A stretch of DNA of 64,000 bases from Amborella trichopoda (Eukaryota; Streptophyta; Magnoliopsida; Amborellales; Amborellaceae), in the NCBI RefSeq assembly GCF_000471905.2, contig NW_006495875.1:1890921-1954920 (forward strand). The letters are read 5' to 3'. This document shows, piece after piece, positions 60,118 to 64,000 of the stretch. The notes below the pieces were generated by a model that was given only the letters and a program-made list of their open reading frames with translations, did not search any database and was not told the origin of the DNA. The position numbers were made by a program, and so were the translations under genes. Position 1 is the first letter of the stretch. Each line of letters opens with the position of its first letter.

Positions 60118-60629
60118 GGGAAAGCTTTCTATATTCTCCCTACAACATAGAAATTCTATCCTCCCCCTTATCCAACCGTCCATTTTTTAATGGAGGGCTA
60201 AGATTGCCCCAATCACAATGTCACGTCTCTACACTATTTTATTTTTAATTTTTTTCTATAAACTATTTTGACTCCAAATTTTGGATGTCCATTATTCTAT
60301 TAAACTCGCACTAATGAAAAATATAAAAAAAATATTTTCAATAAAATAAAATGACCAAAATACCTGTGAAAATTTCAAGGGGTATTTTGGTTATTATTTT
60401 TTATCGAAAATTATTGTTAATATTTTTTATAGGTGCGCCCCAATGAGAAGATGATACATACCAAATTTCATATTCAGAAAATTTGTATTAAAAAAATGAA
60501 AAATAAAATATTTTGAGACGTTAGATCTAAGAACAAACAGTGAGTAGCTGTCTTGATAAAAAAATAGACGGCTGGATGGTAGGGGGAGGATAGAACTTCT
60601 ATATTGTAGGGGAACATAGAAGCTTTCCC
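60118..60629. mobile_element. MITE family C, intact ends, perfect 9-bp duplication
   Basis: This 512-bp element opens GGGAAAGCTTTCTATATTCT and closes with its counterpart ending GAAGCTTTCCC. The inverted arms are about 50 bp and include 'cctacaa.atagaa' and 'ctatcctccccc' blocks. It is flanked by a perfect 9-bp direct repeat, TTGTATGAT, at 60109-60117 and 60630-60638. A 9-bp duplication again suggests a Mutator-like origin. No ORF. Confidence 0.9.
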
Positions 60630-60639
60630 TTGTATGATA

Positions 60640-62190
60640 TTGTAAATTTCATTGCTCTATTGATTTTTTTTTAAGTAAGATGAGTACATGAGAGTAACAT
60701 AATAGAGTGCATGGTCCTAATATTGTTGGAATTTTGTTGGAGCGATACCTAAGTGACATAATAATGATGGCCATTCCCATTTTTTATTACTACTAGTAAT
60801 ATGCATGTGCGTTGCATGTGATATTTATTATTAATCATTGGAAGATATTTATCACTGAAAAATATTTTGAGTAAAATATGGTCATAGTTATTATTGAATT
60901 TATCTTCATAATTGAATAATTTTATTAAATAATTATGATTTCTTTAAAATTATAAAAGAAATAAATAATTCAGATGTACTATTTGTGATAAAATAAGATT
61001 ACAGGGAGACTAAAAAGTTTTAAATGAAGAAATTTATCTTTAAAATTGAATATTATATCAAATAATTATAAATTTGATACAATATTTTGAAAATATTTAA
61101 TTAATTCATATTCATTTGAAATAAATTAAAAAAAATTAAATAATTCAAATTGCATTAATAAACATAATAGAGAATTTAATTTATATAAATAATAGTAAGA
61201 AAAAAATTAATATAGGACCTTTCGAATGTCAATATCAAATATAATAGTTCTTTAAAACATAAGGTCTTGTGAATAGTTATATCCAATATATTAGGCTATT
61301 AAGGAATACTTCTAAAGCATTAGCCTTGTAATAAAAAATAAATAAAACTGATATGAACCTATGTACATTGGCCACTACCGATTTTCAAAAAGAAATTTCT
61401 TAAATCCTTATACTTATGGGATTAATATACTTTAGTTATTTTTGTTGTGAAATATAATTCTTATTAAATATTAAATAGAATAATTTGTTCGTTAATTCTT
61501 CTATATATAATATTATGCTGCTTATTAAATAACTCTTATTATTGCTTATTGATATATTCTATTTATGTTATCAAATATAATTCTTATTCAATAGTATAAA
61601 ATAGGTCATTACGAAAAGGTCAATTTAAAATTTTAAAAATTGAAAGAAATACGAAAAAATAAAAATAATATTATGGTGTATGCAACTTTTTTTTTTTCCA
61701 ATTTCATTGTGGATGTCAGAATTTGCAAAAAAAAAACAGAATAAAAAAAACAGAAAATACAAAAAAAAATGAAAAAGGATATGTAATATGTAATATATAA
61801 TTGACAATAGATAAAAAAATTATGTAATATTGTAGATATCACCCAAAATTCAGTTTTCACATTAGATCCATGAATTGTGTCAATGAACCAATATCCGAAA
61901 ATAAAAATCCTATTTTCAAAGTCTGACATGTAAATGTTATCCGAAATAATACAAATATTTAATATATAGTACTAACTCAATAAGATATATATTTTTATAA
62001 TTACCTAAAATCGTAGCTTGTTTGAATAGTTTGAAAAATCCATAATGAAGGCAAAACACACATTTACGAAGAAATTTACAAAAGTACCTTTATTATCCGA
62101 ATTGATGCAAATATTTTCCGTGTTAATGCTAATATTTAATTTCTAGTACCTCTGTTAGGTCCAAAAAAAATTTGTTGTCTAGCAAGGGCT
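60640..62190. other. AT-rich intergenic stretch
   Basis: Very AT-rich, with poly-A and poly-T runs around 61690-61770. Short ORFs here are low-complexity Phe/Ile-rich frames with no family resemblance. No repeat ends were recognised. Confidence 0.5.
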
Positions 62191-62720
62191 ATATTCTGAT
62201 TTGGATGTGAGTGTTCTTCAGAGACATGAGAGTGATTTCTAATCTCATGGCTTTGAAAAGTAGTATAATTTCAAAATTGGAAAGAATCAAAGGCTTAAGC
62301 ATGGTGGTAGCAAAAGCATCATATTTTGGACCAAGTCTATTAAGAAGTCAAAATACATTTATTTTCATCTAGTACAGCTTTGTCAATAGCAACTAAATCA
62401 TTACAAATACTATTGAATTTGCATATGTACTCTGATAGGGTTGAATTTCCTTTATTGCAGAGTTGGAGTTGATGGGTAGGTTGAAACCCCCGAGCTTGAA
62501 AATTACCTGCATAAGACTTCATACATCAGCAGAAGTCTTAAGGCCAACAACACGGCTAAGACACTCTTTTGATAATGTCCATATGATCCAAGCTTTAAGA
62601 AGCTGGTCGGACTTTAGCCATAATTTGTAGTTTGGGTTTTCGACTTCACTCTTATCATCAACAGATGAAATCATTTGACTTGGTATAGGATAATTACCAT
62701 TAATGAATAAAAAAAGTTAC
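62190..62720 (-). mobile_element. Ty1/copia gag remnant
   Basis: Minus-strand frames read a copia gag: KLWLKSDQLLKAWIIWTLS, then VVGLKTSADV, then QLQLCNKGNSTLSEYICKFN and LVAIDKAVLDE. This is the UBN2-type domain with its Gln-Leu and Tyr-hydrophobic pattern. Many stops follow. No protease, integrase or reverse transcriptase was found nearby. It belongs to a different copia lineage from the 37.8-44 kb elements. Confidence 0.75.
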
Positions 62721-64000
62721 TGACTTTCAATGAGAGAGAGCATTTGATTTTCTCATAATAAATAGTTATTCTATGTCAATTGAATAAACATAAAGTTTCT
62801 TGTATTAAGGGTGGAGGGTACAGGGATATTTGGACATTGAGTATGTAGCATTCATTGAAACAAAGACATATTAGAGCACACGAAACTTGAAAGACGGAAT
62901 TAATTTAAGACGAAATTTGCAGGAAGATAAGGAAGAATATTTAATGGGGCTTGAGACATGAGGTGGCTTGGATTTAACAAGATGGTGCCTTAAACAAAGG
63001 ATAAGACCATTATTGTTATGGAGAAGTTCATGCAATTTGGAATATGAGAAACGATGGGTTTAGGTTGGGATAAAAGGAGATGGTGGGTTTTGAAAATAAC
63101 AATTTGGAAGATAAAGACAAAAAAATGGCTCAATGGGGAAGATCCCTTTATCTTGGCATATAGGATTGGAGCCACACCAATACTAACACACATGAATAAG
63201 ATGAACTTAGAGAGAGAGGCTCACGCACAACACCAACACAGGTGAATAGGATGACCTTAGAGGAAGATTTACTTGGAAGAGGAAAAGCAGTGTTATTGCA
63301 TGTTTTTGGATTTGACAAACTACTTCAAGATGAAAACATTGAGAGGATCGATGATGCTATGATAACATGAATAAATGAATAAATTTTGGAGAGAAAAATG
63401 AACTTTTGAAAAATAATAGGACCCCACACTAATTTATGGTGGTCCTTTCATTGTGTATATATTGGTGATACAATGATACAATATACATTTTCTTATCTAG
63501 TTACAGGTAATATACACTTTCTTATCTTATTTCATTCTCCTCTCAAAAAGAATGAGCAATACACTTTCTTATCTTGTTTGAATTGTGTTTTTATTAAATT
63601 CTATATAATGTTAAAAAAAAAAAAGAAAAAAAAAAGAAAAACTCAATTCCACATTAAAACTAAGGAGAACACGATAGAAATGACCGAAAATGTAGGCAAA
63701 GATAATGAAAAAATGCATAAAAATGTAGAAAAAATGAAAAATTACTTACCTTGAAAGCCTAAATTATATTTTCATAGTAGATATGTGGAGAACATCTCGA
63801 AGTACTTGATCTGTAGAACCTCAATTAACGAATCATGCTAGAGCTTTTATAGATCACTGAAAGATTTAGAAAAAAAAACAAAAATAAAAATCAATTCTAT
63901 ATAGAAACTAAAAAGAACAAGATGGAAATAATCGAAAATATAGGAAAAAACAACAAAGAAATGAAATGCAAAAATCATAAATATACAACTAAACATTTAT
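62720..64000. other. Intergenic, no gene recognised
   Basis: The AT-rich sequence has a poly-A tract near 63612-63640 and a related A-rich stretch near 63860; the texts around them ('aaaactaaggagaacacgat' and 'aaactaaaaagaacaagatg') match, so a segment of about 250 bp is repeated imperfectly. No coding exons were recognised up to the window edge. Confidence 0.4.

Overview
This is nuclear DNA from a flowering plant. It is AT-rich, with long GT-AG introns, CT/GA microsatellites next to start codons, nested plant-type retrotransposons, small inverted-repeat transposons, and three assembly gaps. I cannot name the species. No bacterial-style operon, CRISPR array, rRNA or tRNA gene was recognised.

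Four protein-coding genes can be assembled from the sequence, each with all exon phases agreeing. (1) Plus strand, 6768-31263: organellar DNA gyrase subunit A, 27 exons, 963 codons, no frame break. Its introns hold LINE, Ty3/gypsy and MITE debris. (2) Minus strand, 45405-32885: a four-exon gene for a 209-residue REX1-B-type protein. Its 9.8 kb first intron contains a nest of Ty1/copia elements. (3) Plus strand, 48010-52382: a four-exon GDSL esterase/lipase-like protein of 377 residues with a signal peptide and altered catalytic blocks. (4) Minus strand, 55306-53657: an F-box/WD40 protein of the FBX2 type, with an uninterrupted coding region and a likely intron in its 5' UTR. The four genes have no evident common pathway; their adjacency looks incidental.

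Layout: 1-6.25 kb is intergenic with transposon pieces and tandem duplications. 6.25-31.3 kb is the gyrase A gene. 31.3-32.9 kb is spacer. 32.9-45.4 kb is the REX1-B gene; from 37.3 to 44.7 kb its first intron holds copia element 1, one full-length LTR, copia element 2 with a truncated L1 inserted in it, and an inverted LTR. 45.6-47.9 kb holds MITEs and a CT microsatellite with a gap. 48.0-52.4 kb is the GDSL gene, 53.7-56.2 kb the F-box/WD40 gene, and 56.2-64 kb AT-rich DNA with three MITE copies, a fold-back element, a fourth well-bounded MITE and a copia gag remnant.

The most informative observations are: (a) at least three MITE families that start with GGG, end with CCC, and have 9-bp target duplications, several bounded to the base; (b) a duplicated splice acceptor in the gyrase A gene that would add 56 in-frame residues; (c) two complementary RTE-LINE halves flanking gyrase exons 14-15; (d) nested insertions with readable target duplications; (e) gap edges that look like assembly artefacts. 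I found no convincing new molecular system; the novelty is in transposon families and gene structure.
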